From: G963677185 sp963677185
GTDB lineage: Bacteria; Bacillota; Syntrophomonadia; Syntrophomonadales; Syntrophomonadaceae
Reading direction: 5' to 3'
DNA length: 64,000 bases
Assembly (NCBI GenBank): GCA_963677185.1
Contig: OY781889.1
Location: 2,418,001-2,482,000 of the forward strand
Shown here: in pieces, positions 28,031 to 36,309 of the stretch
Layout of the letters: each line of letters starts with the position of its first letter
Numbering within the stretch: the stretch's first letter is position 1
Position numbers and translations under genes: made by a program
Notes under the pieces: model-generated
What the model saw: the letters and a program-made list of their open reading frames with translations, nothing else
The model's database searches: none
What the model was told of the DNA's origin: nothing

Positions 28031-28348
28031 ATGAATGTGGAAAGATTTGAGAATGTTTCGGTAGTAAAGAAAGCCAACCTCTATTTCGAAGGCAAGGTCA
28101 GCAGCCGGACCATATTTATGGCCAGCGGAGAGAAGAAAACTCTGGGGATAATGCTTCCTGGCGAATATGAATTCGGGACCGACGGGCCGGAGCTCATGGA
28201 AATACTGGGCGGCAGCCTTGATGTTAAACTGCCCGGGAATGATAAATGGCAGCATATCGATGGTGGGCAATCCTTTGAAGTGCCTGCCAATTCGAAATTT
28301 ACTCTTGTGGTGAATGAAACCGCAGATTATTGCTGCTCATATAAATAA
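28031..28348 (+). CDS. ppnP: Pyrimidine/purine nucleoside phosphorylase (DUF1255 cupin-like)
   Basis: The PpnP family phosphorolyses several nucleosides to free base and (deoxy)ribose-1-phosphate. The 105-residue protein has the family's ANLYFEGKV start, LGIMLPGEYEFGT, LMEILGGSLDVKLPG, and GGQSFEVPANSKF. The AGAGGAG ribosome site sits only 1 base before ATG 28031 but 7 bases before an in-frame GTG at 28037, so translation may start there. It lies just upstream of the transketolase/RuBisCO-like cluster, but with a 90-base gap, so membership in that operon is uncertain. Confidence 0.85.
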   Translation: MNVERFENVSVVKKANLYFEGKVSSRTIFMASGEKKTLGIMLPGEYEFGTDGPELMEILGGSLDVKLPGNDKWQHIDGGQSFEVPANSKFTLVVNETADYCCSYK

Positions 28349-28438
28349 TTAAATCAAAATCTATCTGAGAGGCATTGATGGTGTCGCGAGAACCATTTAC
28401 TTCACATCGCCAGATTAGTATATATAAGGGGATTTGTT

Positions 28439-28522
28439 ATGGAATTGGGAACGCACAGTCCTTTAGAAGTTGATACGGCCATCGCTTTAATAGAATCCAG
28501 CGATGTCGTTATGGTGAAATGA
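28439..28522 (+). CDS. 27-residue micro-ORF upstream of split transketolase
   Basis: An ATG at 28439 lies 7 bases after AAGGGG (28426-28431). It opens a 27-codon frame ending with TGA 2 bases before the transketolase start. The product would be mildly acidic and helical, beginning MELGTHSPLEVDTAIALI. I recognise no family. The transketolase gene has no good ribosome site of its own, so this frame could be a leader peptide that couples its translation, or the residue of a lost gene. Confidence 0.4.
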   Translation: MELGTHSPLEVDTAIALIESSDVVMVK

Positions 28523-28523
28523 G

Positions 28524-29453
28524 ATGTCATCTACTTTAAAGAAAAGTGACCGCAAAAGAATCCAAATAGCTGCTGAAGGAATCCGTCGCCGGGTTCTTGC
28601 CCATACAATCAAAAACAACGGCGGATATTTAAGCCAGGCATGTTCGGCAGCGGAAATAATGGCGTGTTTGTATCTGGCCATAATGAAACTGGGCCCAGCG
28701 GAAGCTCCGCCGGTTCCGCCCCGGTTCCAGGGAGTGCCCGGACCTGCCGGGGCTGGGGGTGTTACTGGCTCGGCTTATAATGGCATCCGGGCTGCTGATC
28801 TTGATCGCTTCATTTTGTCGCCCTCCCAGTACGCTCTCGTGCTCTATGCCGCTCTTGCCGAAGTGGGAAGAATGTCATCAGAAGGCCTTGCCCAGTTTAA
28901 CCAGGATGGAAGCACTGTTGAGATGATCGGGGCGGAACATTCTCCGGGCATGGAGCTTATGACCGGCTCTCTTGGACAGGGAATCAGCCAGGCTGCGGGG
29001 ATAGCACTGGCCCGCAAGTTGCACGGCGACAGCGGCCGGGTTTGGGTCTTTATGTCCGATGGCGAATTTCAGTCCGGTCAGGTATGGGAGGCAGTACAGA
29101 GCATGGTTCATCATCGTCTGGACAACATGGGTGTTTATGTCGATATTAACGGCCAGCAATGCGACGGCGAGGTTGCTTCAGTCATGGGAATCGAACCGCT
29201 GGACAAGCGTCTCAAAGCTTTTGGGGCCAGGGTTTTCAGGGTCAACGGCCATGACTGCCAGGCGCTGGTACGGCCGTCATATCTTGAAGCAGATGGACGC
29301 CCCAGCTTTGTCCTGGCCGACACCAGTCCTTTTCAGGGTATTGACATCCTTAAAATGAAGGCTCCGCGCCTCCACTATATACGTTTTAGCAGCGATGCCG
29401 AAAAAGGCTTGTACATGCGCTATTTAGCTGCCTTTGAAGTTGGAAGGAGGTAG
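28524..29453 (+). CDS. Split transketolase, N-terminal (TPP-binding) subunit, atypical
   Basis: This subunit binds thiamine diphosphate. Conserved parts include GSLGQGISQAAGIAL and the TPP/Mg segment MSDGEFQSGQVWEA with the downstream Asn (VDINGQQ). Two oddities stand out. The usual S-x-GH loop is Ser99-Pro-Ser-Gln102, so the conserved active-site His is Gln. There is also a Pro/Gly-rich insertion at about residues 55-80 where family members have a short turn. At 309 residues it is somewhat longer than common split N-subunits. It pairs with the next gene after 6 bases. A substrate different from the pentose-phosphate set is plausible. Confidence 0.88.
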   Translation: MSSTLKKSDRKRIQIAAEGIRRRVLAHTIKNNGGYLSQACSAAEIMACLYLAIMKLGPAEAPPVPPRFQGVPGPAGAGGVTGSAYNGIRAADLDRFILSPSQYALVLYAALAEVGRMSSEGLAQFNQDGSTVEMIGAEHSPGMELMTGSLGQGISQAAGIALARKLHGDSGRVWVFMSDGEFQSGQVWEAVQSMVHHRLDNMGVYVDINGQQCDGEVASVMGIEPLDKRLKAFGARVFRVNGHDCQALVRPSYLEADGRPSFVLADTSPFQGIDILKMKAPRLHYIRFSSDAEKGLYMRYLAAFEVGRR

Positions 29454-29459
29454 CCGGTC

Positions 29460-30467
29460 ATGGAAATATGCGCCAGAGTCCATTATAACAACCTGGTGGA
29501 ATGGGCGGATGATAAGCCGGAAGTGATAGTGCTGTCTGCCGACCTTACCAGTTCGGTGGAAATCGATCTTTTCAGGGAACGCTATCCGGAACGATTTTTT
29601 TCAATGGGAATTGCGGAACAAAACATGATGAGTTTAGCAGGCGGTTTGGCCCGGGAGGGTTACACCCCTTTCGTGCATACCTTCGCAGTTTTTATATACC
29701 GTCGGGCGTATGATCAGATTGCCATGTCCATAGCCTATCCCAATCTTCCCGTCCGGATGTTCGGCTTTTTGCCTGGAATAATGACTCCTGGCGGAGCAAG
29801 CCACCAGGCAATTGAGGACATATCTGTGATGCGGTCCCTGCCCAACATGACAATACTTGAATGTGGTGATGCCACTGAAATTGAAAGCCTGCTTGATCTG
29901 GTTCAAAGCATTGCCGGCCCGGTATATATACGCATGCTGCGCGGTGAAATACCCCGCCTGTTTCCGGCCAGCCAGCCGATGCGGCTTGGCAAAGCCAGGA
30001 CCTTGAGCGAAGGCACAGATATAACCGTTGTCTCCAGCGGGATATGCACCGAAGAAGCCCTGATTGCCACAAGCGCTCTAAAGAACAAGGGCCTTTCGGT
30101 TCAGCACCTGCATGTATCCACACTAAAGCCTTTTAACGATCCAACCGTGTTGGATGCAGTTGCCGGGGCAAAATATGGAGCGGTTAGTTTCGAAAACCAT
30201 TCGATTATCGGCGGGCTGGGGTCTGCCCTGGCGGAACAAATGGCAGAAGCCGGGCTGGGCAAAAAGCTCATCAGGGTAGGAATCAAGGACACATTTATGC
30301 ATGGTGCCAGCAGACCTTACCTGGCGAGTGAGTATGAAATCGACGCCATGGCGATGATAAAGGCCGTGGAAAAATTGAGCGGCTGTGAATTCGATATCAG
30401 CCGAAATGGGTTGGAATCTATTCATATTAGTACTGCAAATAGCCGTTATAAAGCGGAGGACCTTTAA
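29460..30467 (+). CDS. Split transketolase, C-terminal (pyrimidine-binding) subunit
   Basis: The 335-residue protein carries the pyrimidine-binding domain with the catalytic Glu53 in MGIAEQNM, the segment GGASHQAIEDISVMRSLPNM, and a C-terminal transketolase domain (SSGICTEEALIA, AVSFENHSIIGGLGSAL). GGAGG ends just before the ATG. With the preceding gene it would form an alpha2beta2 two-carbon ketol transferase. The following RuBisCO-like gene starts on the base after this stop codon, so the three are one translational unit. Confidence 0.92.
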   Translation: MEICARVHYNNLVEWADDKPEVIVLSADLTSSVEIDLFRERYPERFFSMGIAEQNMMSLAGGLAREGYTPFVHTFAVFIYRRAYDQIAMSIAYPNLPVRMFGFLPGIMTPGGASHQAIEDISVMRSLPNMTILECGDATEIESLLDLVQSIAGPVYIRMLRGEIPRLFPASQPMRLGKARTLSEGTDITVVSSGICTEEALIATSALKNKGLSVQHLHVSTLKPFNDPTVLDAVAGAKYGAVSFENHSIIGGLGSALAEQMAEAGLGKKLIRVGIKDTFMHGASRPYLASEYEIDAMAMIKAVEKLSGCEFDISRNGLESIHISTANSRYKAEDL

Positions 30468-31580
30468 ATGGACCGATTTTCTGTGGTATACAGAATCAGC
30501 GGTGATGAAGAAACCGCGCTGGAACGGGCCCGGGATATCTGTATTGAGCAAACGGTTGAATTTCCGCCGGAACTGGTTCCTTATGGATTTGTCCAGGATG
30601 TCGTCATGGGTCAGATAACCAGGTTCCGGCCTGACCGGGAAGGCAGTTGCAGGGTAACCATAAGCTATGATGTGAACAGTTCGGCTTTTGAGCTGACCCA
30701 GTTGTTCAATGTCATATTTGGCAATATAAGCATCAAACCCGGTCTGCGGGTAGAATCACTTCAACTGCCGCCGTCTCTGACTAACAGCTTCAAAGGGCCT
30801 GGATTCGGAGTTGATGGCCTGCGCCAGCTGCTGGGCATTACCGGGAGGCCGCTGCTTTTTACAGCCTTGAAGCCGATGGGACTGAACAGCCGGGAACTGG
30901 CTAGCCTGGCCGGCAAGTTCGCCCTGGGCGGAATAGATATTATTAAAGACGATCATGGACTTACCAATCAGGTTTACGCTCCTTTTGCCGAAAGAGTAAG
31001 CCGGTGCGCTGAAGCGGTCCGGCAGGCCAACCAGCAAACTGGAGGAAACAGCATATACATAGCGAATGTTACCGGACCGGCAGACCAGGTGATGAGCCGG
31101 GCGCGGCAGGCCAAAGAGGCGGGCTGCGGGGGCCTGATTATAGCCCCGGGCCTTTGCGGATTTGACCAGATGCGCCAGTTGGCCGAAGATGATACACTGA
31201 AGCTGCCTGTAATCAGCCATCCCGCTTTTCTGGGCAGTTACGTAACCAGCCATGAGAGTGGGATATCACATTTTGCCCTGTTCGGGCAAATGATGAGACT
31301 GGCAGGAGCGGATGGGGTAGTATATCCCAACTACGGAGGACGGTTTTCATTCAGCCTGGAAGACTGTGCCAGCATTGTAGAAGGCTGCAGCCAGGAAATG
31401 GAGAATATACGCACCATTTTCCCCTGCCCGGGCGGCGGGATGAGCCTTGATAATGTTCCTGAAATGAAAAACCTGTATGGACAGGATGTCATGTTCCTGA
31501 TCGGCGGCGGATTGTTCCAGCTTGGCCCGGACCTGGTCCAAAATTGCCGGCAATTTAAACAGCTTATAGAAGCAGAATAG
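30468..31580 (+). CDS. RuBisCO-like protein (form IV), function unknown
   Basis: The 370-residue protein has the RuBisCO large-subunit fold: an N-terminal alpha/beta domain, then the TIM barrel. Residues seen are Lys in ALKPMGL (about 134), Lys160-Asp-Asp-His163 at the carbamate/Mg site, His251 in SHPAF, YPNYGGRFSFS at the loop-6 region, and a terminal phosphate-binding GGG. True RuBisCO has KxDE and a loop-6 Lys. Here Glu is His and the loop-6 Lys is absent, so carboxylase activity is unlikely. It also differs from MtnW, which keeps KDDE. No methionine-salvage or Calvin genes are nearby; the partner is a split transketolase. Confidence 0.88.
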   Translation: MDRFSVVYRISGDEETALERARDICIEQTVEFPPELVPYGFVQDVVMGQITRFRPDREGSCRVTISYDVNSSAFELTQLFNVIFGNISIKPGLRVESLQLPPSLTNSFKGPGFGVDGLRQLLGITGRPLLFTALKPMGLNSRELASLAGKFALGGIDIIKDDHGLTNQVYAPFAERVSRCAEAVRQANQQTGGNSIYIANVTGPADQVMSRARQAKEAGCGGLIIAPGLCGFDQMRQLAEDDTLKLPVISHPAFLGSYVTSHESGISHFALFGQMMRLAGADGVVYPNYGGRFSFSLEDCASIVEGCSQEMENIRTIFPCPGGGMSLDNVPEMKNLYGQDVMFLIGGGLFQLGPDLVQNCRQFKQLIEAE

Positions 31581-31618
31581 CCAACGGCCAGATCTGAAGA
31601 TGATTCTAATATTAAGGG

Positions 31619-32965
31619 CTAGTTCTTTTCAGGAATATTGGCGGTTTGCAAATACTTCAAGATTTTCTGCAAACGAGCTTCTTCGGGATTATGCCCCGGA
31701 GAGTAAAATTTATTGTCTTTCAAGCCTGGAGGAAGATATTCTTGCTTGACCCAGCCGCCGAAAGCGTGAGGATATTGATAGCCGGTCCCCTTGCCCAAAA
31801 TCTTGCCCGATTTGGAATGACTGCTATCGGCTAGATGGGAAGGGACCTGGTGTTGCCCGGAACTTCTAACTGCTTTAATGGCGGAATCCACGGCTTCGTA
31901 CGCCGAGTTGCTCTTCAAGGCGCAGGCCAGGTAAATGGTGCATTCCGAAAGGGGAATGCGGGCTTCCGGCATGCCGATGAATTGAACGGTTTGGGCTGTT
32001 GCGCTGGCCAGGACCAGGGCCTGGGGATCGGCCAGGCCGATGTCTTCTGAAGCAAGAATTAGCAGACGGCGGGCAATGAACTTGGGATCCTCTCCGCCTT
32101 CTAACATGGTTGCCAGCCAGTAAAGAGCGGCATCCGGATCCGAACCCCGCACACTTTTAATAAATGCTGATATGGCATCATAGTGAAAGTCGCCATTACG
32201 GTCATATTTTATAATCAGCTTGCCGCCAAAAGCTTCCAGCATATGCTCATCAACGGTCAAACTCTGATCATCCCTCATATAGGAATCTACCAGGCTTTCC
32301 AGAATGTTCAAGGCGATACGGGCATCTCCCCGAGCATATGAGCAAAGCATCTCCAGAGCCAGGTCGGTTATGGCAATTCCATATTCGCCCAGCCCTTTGT
32401 CCTTATCCTCCAGAGCTCTTCTGACCAGCATTTTAATATCATCATTGCTCAAGGGTTCAAGGATATAGACCTTGAGCCTGGAAAGCAAGGCGCTGTTCAA
32501 TTCGTAGAGCGGGTTTTCAGTGGTTGCGCCGATCATGGTAAGGGTTCCATCCTCTACGTACGGAAGCAAGACATCCTGCTGGCTCTTATTGAAACGGTGG
32601 ATTTCATCAACAAATAAAACCGTCCTCTGCTCGTAGTACCGGGAACGTTCCGATGCCTCTCCGGCAATTTTACGAATATCGCTTACACCAGCGCTTATGG
32701 CTTTTATTGGTACGAAGGCTGCCCTGGTCATGCTGGCTACAACCTGGGCAATAGTGGTTTTGCCGGTTCCAGAAGGCCCAAACAGAATGAAAGAGTGCAG
32801 CAGATCCTTCTCCAGCATGCGCCGAAAAGCAGCTCCAGAAGCCAGCAAATGGTGCTGACCGGCAATATCGTCGAGAGTCGAAGGTCGCATCCGCCATGCT
32901 AGAGGGCTGCCCGGCATACTTTTGCCATCCTGACGGAACGAGAACAAATCCATTAAAATATGCAC
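31619..32965 (-). CDS. rarA: Replication-associated recombination AAA+ protein RarA/MgsA
   Basis: RarA is a clamp-loader-like ATPase that acts at stalled replication forks. Walker A (GPSGTGKTTIAQ), Walker B (LFVDEIHRFNKSQQD), sensor 1 (IGATTENP) and the C-terminal MgsA/tetramerisation domain ending in KNSAYEAVDSAI and PSHLADSSHSKSGK are all visible. The start is a GTG at 32965; an in-frame ATG 12 bases further in is possible. It is convergent with the RuBisCO-like gene. It heads the block that in Bacillus also holds mnmA and alaS. Confidence 0.95.
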   Translation of the reverse strand: MHILMDLFSFRQDGKSMPGSPLAWRMRPSTLDDIAGQHHLLASGAAFRRMLEKDLLHSFILFGPSGTGKTTIAQVVASMTRAAFVPIKAISAGVSDIRKIAGEASERSRYYEQRTVLFVDEIHRFNKSQQDVLLPYVEDGTLTMIGATTENPLYELNSALLSRLKVYILEPLSNDDIKMLVRRALEDKDKGLGEYGIAITDLALEMLCSYARGDARIALNILESLVDSYMRDDQSLTVDEHMLEAFGGKLIIKYDRNGDFHYDAISAFIKSVRGSDPDAALYWLATMLEGGEDPKFIARRLLILASEDIGLADPQALVLASATAQTVQFIGMPEARIPLSECTIYLACALKSNSAYEAVDSAIKAVRSSGQHQVPSHLADSSHSKSGKILGKGTGYQYPHAFGGWVKQEYLPPGLKDNKFYSPGHNPEEARLQKILKYLQTANIPEKN

Positions 32966-33105
32966 ATCCCAACTATACTTGTGATTGTTTAAATTATTGC
33001 TAACATTATACCCCTTTGCGGCAAGACGTTAAAATCCGCATGCGGCATGTACAGACTGATATGATGTGCTCTGCGGCATAAACGGGGTTAATGATGAGCT
33101 GAACC

Positions 33106-33134
33106 TTGACACAAATGATATCAAACGATATTAT
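33106..33134 (+). promoter_or_regulatory. Promoter of the cad operon
   Basis: A consensus TTGACA (33106-33111) and TATTAT (33129-33134) are exactly 17 bases apart. A second TTGACA at 33134-33139 with TATGAG at 33156-33161 (16-base spacer) follows, so two overlapping promoters may serve the regulator gene. Confidence 0.65.
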
Positions 33135-33153
33135 TGACACATAAACAACTGAA

Positions 33154-33167
33154 CATATGAGCATATG
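33154..33167 (+). promoter_or_regulatory. Probable metal-repressor operator
   Basis: Two CATATG blocks flank a 2-base centre and form a near-palindrome over the downstream -10 region and transcription start, 33 bases before the ArsR-family gene. ArsR/SmtB repressors bind AT-rich inverted repeats in just this place. The match to a CadC consensus is not exact. Confidence 0.45.
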
Positions 33168-33199
33168 ATGAATAATGAGCCGCGACAGGGGGATTAAAT

Positions 33200-33556
33200 A
33201 TGAACAGCAGAAATGATATCTGCGAAATAAAATGCATTCATGAAGACGCCGTTGCTGAGGTTAAGAATATCATGATTGACGAACACTTGGCCGGACAACT
33301 GGCTGATTTTTTTAAGGCCATGGCGGATCCGGGCAGGGTAAAAATATTGTATGCATTAAAAAACCGGGAATTGTGTGTTTGCGACCTGGCAGCAATAACT
33401 AATGCGACTGACTCGGCAGTATCACATCAGTTGCGCTTGCTGCGCACCATGAAGCTGGTTAAAAATAGAAGGGATGGGAAGATTATGTACTATTCACTGG
33501 CGGACGGCCATGTGGAAAGCCTGTTTTCTCAAGGGCTGGAGCACCTGAACGAATAG
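33200..33556 (+). CDS. cadC: ArsR/SmtB-family metal-sensing repressor, CadC type
   Basis: The 118-residue winged-helix repressor releases DNA when heavy metal binds. The four Cys of the alpha3N site are present at C8, C12 (ICEIKC) and C59, C61 (ELCVCDLA), positioned as in CadC, which senses Cd, Pb and Zn. The recognition helix is in ATDSAVSHQLRLLR. The C-terminal DGHVESLFSQGLEHLNE also keeps His residues of the alpha5 site. It is followed by the P-type ATPase, which it presumably controls. Confidence 0.9.
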   Translation: MNSRNDICEIKCIHEDAVAEVKNIMIDEHLAGQLADFFKAMADPGRVKILYALKNRELCVCDLAAITNATDSAVSHQLRLLRTMKLVKNRRDGKIMYYSLADGHVESLFSQGLEHLNE

Positions 33557-33652
33557 ACTAATAAAATCGGTCGCGGACGTTTGTTAGAAATATCTTATGG
33601 ATATAGCAAAAGGTGAAAGCTTTGTATAGCGTTATTATAGGAGGCCGTTAGT

Positions 33653-35827
33653 ATGAACCAGGCGGTTGTTCGAGCAAACCCCGCATCCAGTTACAAATTG
33701 GATGTCATAGGAGTAGATTGTCCTGACTGTGCGTTGAAAATCGAGAAAGCTGTAAAACGAATGCCGGGAGTTGTGGATGCGGTCATGGCATTTCCCGATG
33801 GCAGGCTGAATGTTGCGGTTGAAGAAGGGAAAACCGGCGCCCAAGATCTGGTAGAAAAGGTTCGGAAACTGGGATATGAATCTCAAATGAGCCGTGATTT
33901 GTCAGTGTTAAAGAAAGAAAAATCCCGCTCTGATCAGAATCTGGTCGTAATGAACAATCCGCATATTTATCAGCTGGCAATAACCCTGCTGTCTTTGCTT
34001 TCGGGCATTGGGGCACAAATATATGGTTTGGCATACCCTTTGCCGCAAATGTTATACATGGCCGGTATAGTGGCTGGAGCATTTCAACCCGCCAAAAACG
34101 GGATAATGATGCTGTTCAATGCACGTGAACTGGATATGAACGCATTGATGAGCCTGGCGGTCGTGGGAGCCGTAGCAATAGGAGAGCTGGAGGAGGCCGC
34201 GGTAGTGGTATTCCTGTTTTCTCTGGGCAACTTTCTTCAGTCATATACGCTCGCTAAAACCCGGATCAGCATTAAAAGCTTAATGGGAATCAATCCCAGC
34301 CAGGCATTGGTTAGAAAAGGCGAGTTCGAAATATTTTTCCCGGTAGAGGAAATTGTTGTGGGGGACATCGTTTTGGTTCGGCCTGGAGAGCGAATTCCAG
34401 TAGACGGGTTGGTGGAAGCGGGCAGCAGTCATGTTAACCAGGCTCCAATTACCGGCGAATCACTGCCGGTCTCTAAAGCAATGGGAGACGAAGTGTTCGC
34501 CGGCAGCGTTAATGCCAGCGGTTTGCTAGAAATCAGGGCAACCCGCCGATTCCAGGACAACACCATCAACCGTATAATCGCAATGATAGAAGATGCTCAA
34601 GGGAAGAAGGCGCCCTACCAGGAGCTAGTGGATCGTTTTGCACGGCATTACACTCCGGCGGTGTTGGCAGCCGCAATATTAATCGCAGTTCTTCCATCAT
34701 TGCTGTTTAATGCTCCGTTTGAAAAATGGTTTTATCAATCGCTGGGCCTGCTTTTGGTTGCCTGCCCGTGCGCACTTGTAATATCTACCCCGGTGTCTGT
34801 AGTTTCGGCCCTGGGAAGTGCTGCAAGAAGCGGAGTTCTGATCAAAGGTGGGGCTTGCCTGGAGAAAGCCGGAAAACTAGATGTTGTAACCTTTGATAAA
34901 ACCGGGACCTTGACTTACGGGAAGCTAAAAGTAATGGAAATACAGCCATTTAATGGCTGCTCCCAATCCGCATTGCTGCGCATTGCCGCCGGTCTTGAAT
35001 TTCGTTCCGAACATCCGGTTTCCAAAGCGGTTGTGTCACTGGCTCGGCACGCGGAGATTGGTATACCGAAAATAGTTGATTTTACTGCAGTTCCTGGTAA
35101 AGGAGCCACCGGGATAATTGATGGGCGCCAATATTATATCGGCAGCTGCAACTTCATGGAGGAATTGGGAGTCGATGCGCATGCCGCGGAGTCTCTAATT
35201 AAAAAGCACCATGAGTTAGGACATATAGTAGCCCTGGTTTCCGACACGGATAAGCTGCTTGGCATTCTGGCCGCATCTGACGAGCTCCGGCCGGAAAGCC
35301 AGCGGGCCATAGAAAAGTTAAAAAGGGCCGGAATACGCAAGACCGTGATGTTGACTGGAGATAATGAAGAAACAGCAAGAGCTGTCGCGGCACAAACCGG
35401 TGTCGATGAGTACCAGGCCAACATGCTGCCAGCTGGCAAACTGGAGGCAATAAATGCGCTAATGAAAAAGTACGGCAATACTGCCATGGTGGGCGATGGG
35501 ATCAACGATGCCCCTGCTATGGCTGCTTCCACACTGGGTATAGCCATGGGTGTTGCAGGAACCGATGCAGCACTGGAAACGGCCGATATTGCACTTATGG
35601 CTGATGACCTGAACAAGCTGTCCTATACGATCTGGCTGAGCCGAAAAACGGTGAGGATTATTAAGCAGAACATTACCCTGGCGCTGCTGATAAAGGGAGC
35701 TATTCTGCTGCTGGTCATCCCGGGATATTTAACGCTCTGGCTGGCTATAGTTGGAGATATGGGCAGTTCGCTGCTGGTCACATTGAATGGCATGCGACTT
35801 TTGAGGATGACTCACTCAGGCAGTTAG
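33653..35827 (+). CDS. cadA: Heavy-metal P1B-type ATPase (Cd/Zn/Pb exporter)
   Basis: This membrane pump exports divalent heavy metals using ATP. The 724-residue protein has an N-terminal HMA domain (Cys23-Pro-Asp-Cys26), membrane helices, the TGES phosphatase loop (ITGESLPV), the ion-site CPC in VACPCALV, the phosphorylated Asp in FDKTGTLT, the HP motif (SEHPVSKAV), and VGDGINDAPAM. CPC without the Cu-type Asn/Tyr set, and the CadC neighbour, point to Zn/Cd/Pb. AGGAGG precedes the ATG. Confidence 0.94.
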   Translation: MNQAVVRANPASSYKLDVIGVDCPDCALKIEKAVKRMPGVVDAVMAFPDGRLNVAVEEGKTGAQDLVEKVRKLGYESQMSRDLSVLKKEKSRSDQNLVVMNNPHIYQLAITLLSLLSGIGAQIYGLAYPLPQMLYMAGIVAGAFQPAKNGIMMLFNARELDMNALMSLAVVGAVAIGELEEAAVVVFLFSLGNFLQSYTLAKTRISIKSLMGINPSQALVRKGEFEIFFPVEEIVVGDIVLVRPGERIPVDGLVEAGSSHVNQAPITGESLPVSKAMGDEVFAGSVNASGLLEIRATRRFQDNTINRIIAMIEDAQGKKAPYQELVDRFARHYTPAVLAAAILIAVLPSLLFNAPFEKWFYQSLGLLLVACPCALVISTPVSVVSALGSAARSGVLIKGGACLEKAGKLDVVTFDKTGTLTYGKLKVMEIQPFNGCSQSALLRIAAGLEFRSEHPVSKAVVSLARHAEIGIPKIVDFTAVPGKGATGIIDGRQYYIGSCNFMEELGVDAHAAESLIKKHHELGHIVALVSDTDKLLGILAASDELRPESQRAIEKLKRAGIRKTVMLTGDNEETARAVAAQTGVDEYQANMLPAGKLEAINALMKKYGNTAMVGDGINDAPAMAASTLGIAMGVAGTDAALETADIALMADDLNKLSYTIWLSRKTVRIIKQNITLALLIKGAILLLVIPGYLTLWLAIVGDMGSSLLVTLNGMRLLRMTHSGS

Positions 35828-35958
35828 CTTCACCTTGATACTGCGAGGATCATGTATATGATACTGGCCCGTTATGTATGAGTATTATGATATGGCAGAA
35901 ATAACCGCTGTCAAGGCTACAATGATAAATATATTATGTTAAAGAAAGGAGGGAAAAC

Positions 35959-36159
35959 ATGGAATCATTGAAAGTTATCGGAGTGGATTGCGCTCATTGC
36001 GCAGCCAGTGTAAAAGGAGCTCTGGAAGGTGTGCCTGGCATAGACGCAATAGAAATCGACCTGGGAAGCAAAAGCGCGATTGTAAGTTTTAACAATGCCA
36101 GTATCAGTAAAGAGCAAGTTAAGGAAAAAATTGAGGATGTCGGTTTCGATGTAGAATAG
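35959..36159 (+). CDS. Small HMA-domain metallochaperone
   Basis: The 66-residue protein is a single ferredoxin-like heavy-metal-associated domain with the binding loop Cys11-Ala-His-Cys14 (GVDCAHCAAS). It resembles CopZ chaperones, but the adjacent ATPase looks Zn/Cd type and its own HMA loop is CPDC. The metal is therefore uncertain. AAAGGAGGG precedes the ATG. The 131-base gap after cadA suggests it may be separately expressed. Confidence 0.87.
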   Translation: MESLKVIGVDCAHCAASVKGALEGVPGIDAIEIDLGSKSAIVSFNNASISKEQVKEKIEDVGFDVE

Positions 36160-36274
36160 TGCCTATGTATATATAATCTGTTACAGCAAGGGGATTTTCC
36201 TTTGAATGGTGGCATTCGGGAAGAAAAAGCGCTGCAGGTCCGCTGTTGTCTTTGGCAGGCACCATCGGAAACCC

Positions 36275-36303
36275 TTGCAAAACCGTTGCAAGCGGGTTAT
36301 AAT
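36275..36303 (+). promoter_or_regulatory. Strong promoter of the 6S RNA
   Basis: TTGCAA (36275-36280) and a perfect TATAAT (36298-36303) are 17 bases apart. The predicted start, 7 bases after the -10, is G36310, which is exactly the first base of the closing stem of the RNA. Confidence 0.75.
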
Positions 36304-36309
36304 AAAGGT

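Noticed and set aside
27340..28077. 245-codon minus-strand frame across mscL
   Set aside because: It overlaps the well-supported mscL on the other strand and has no recognised features.
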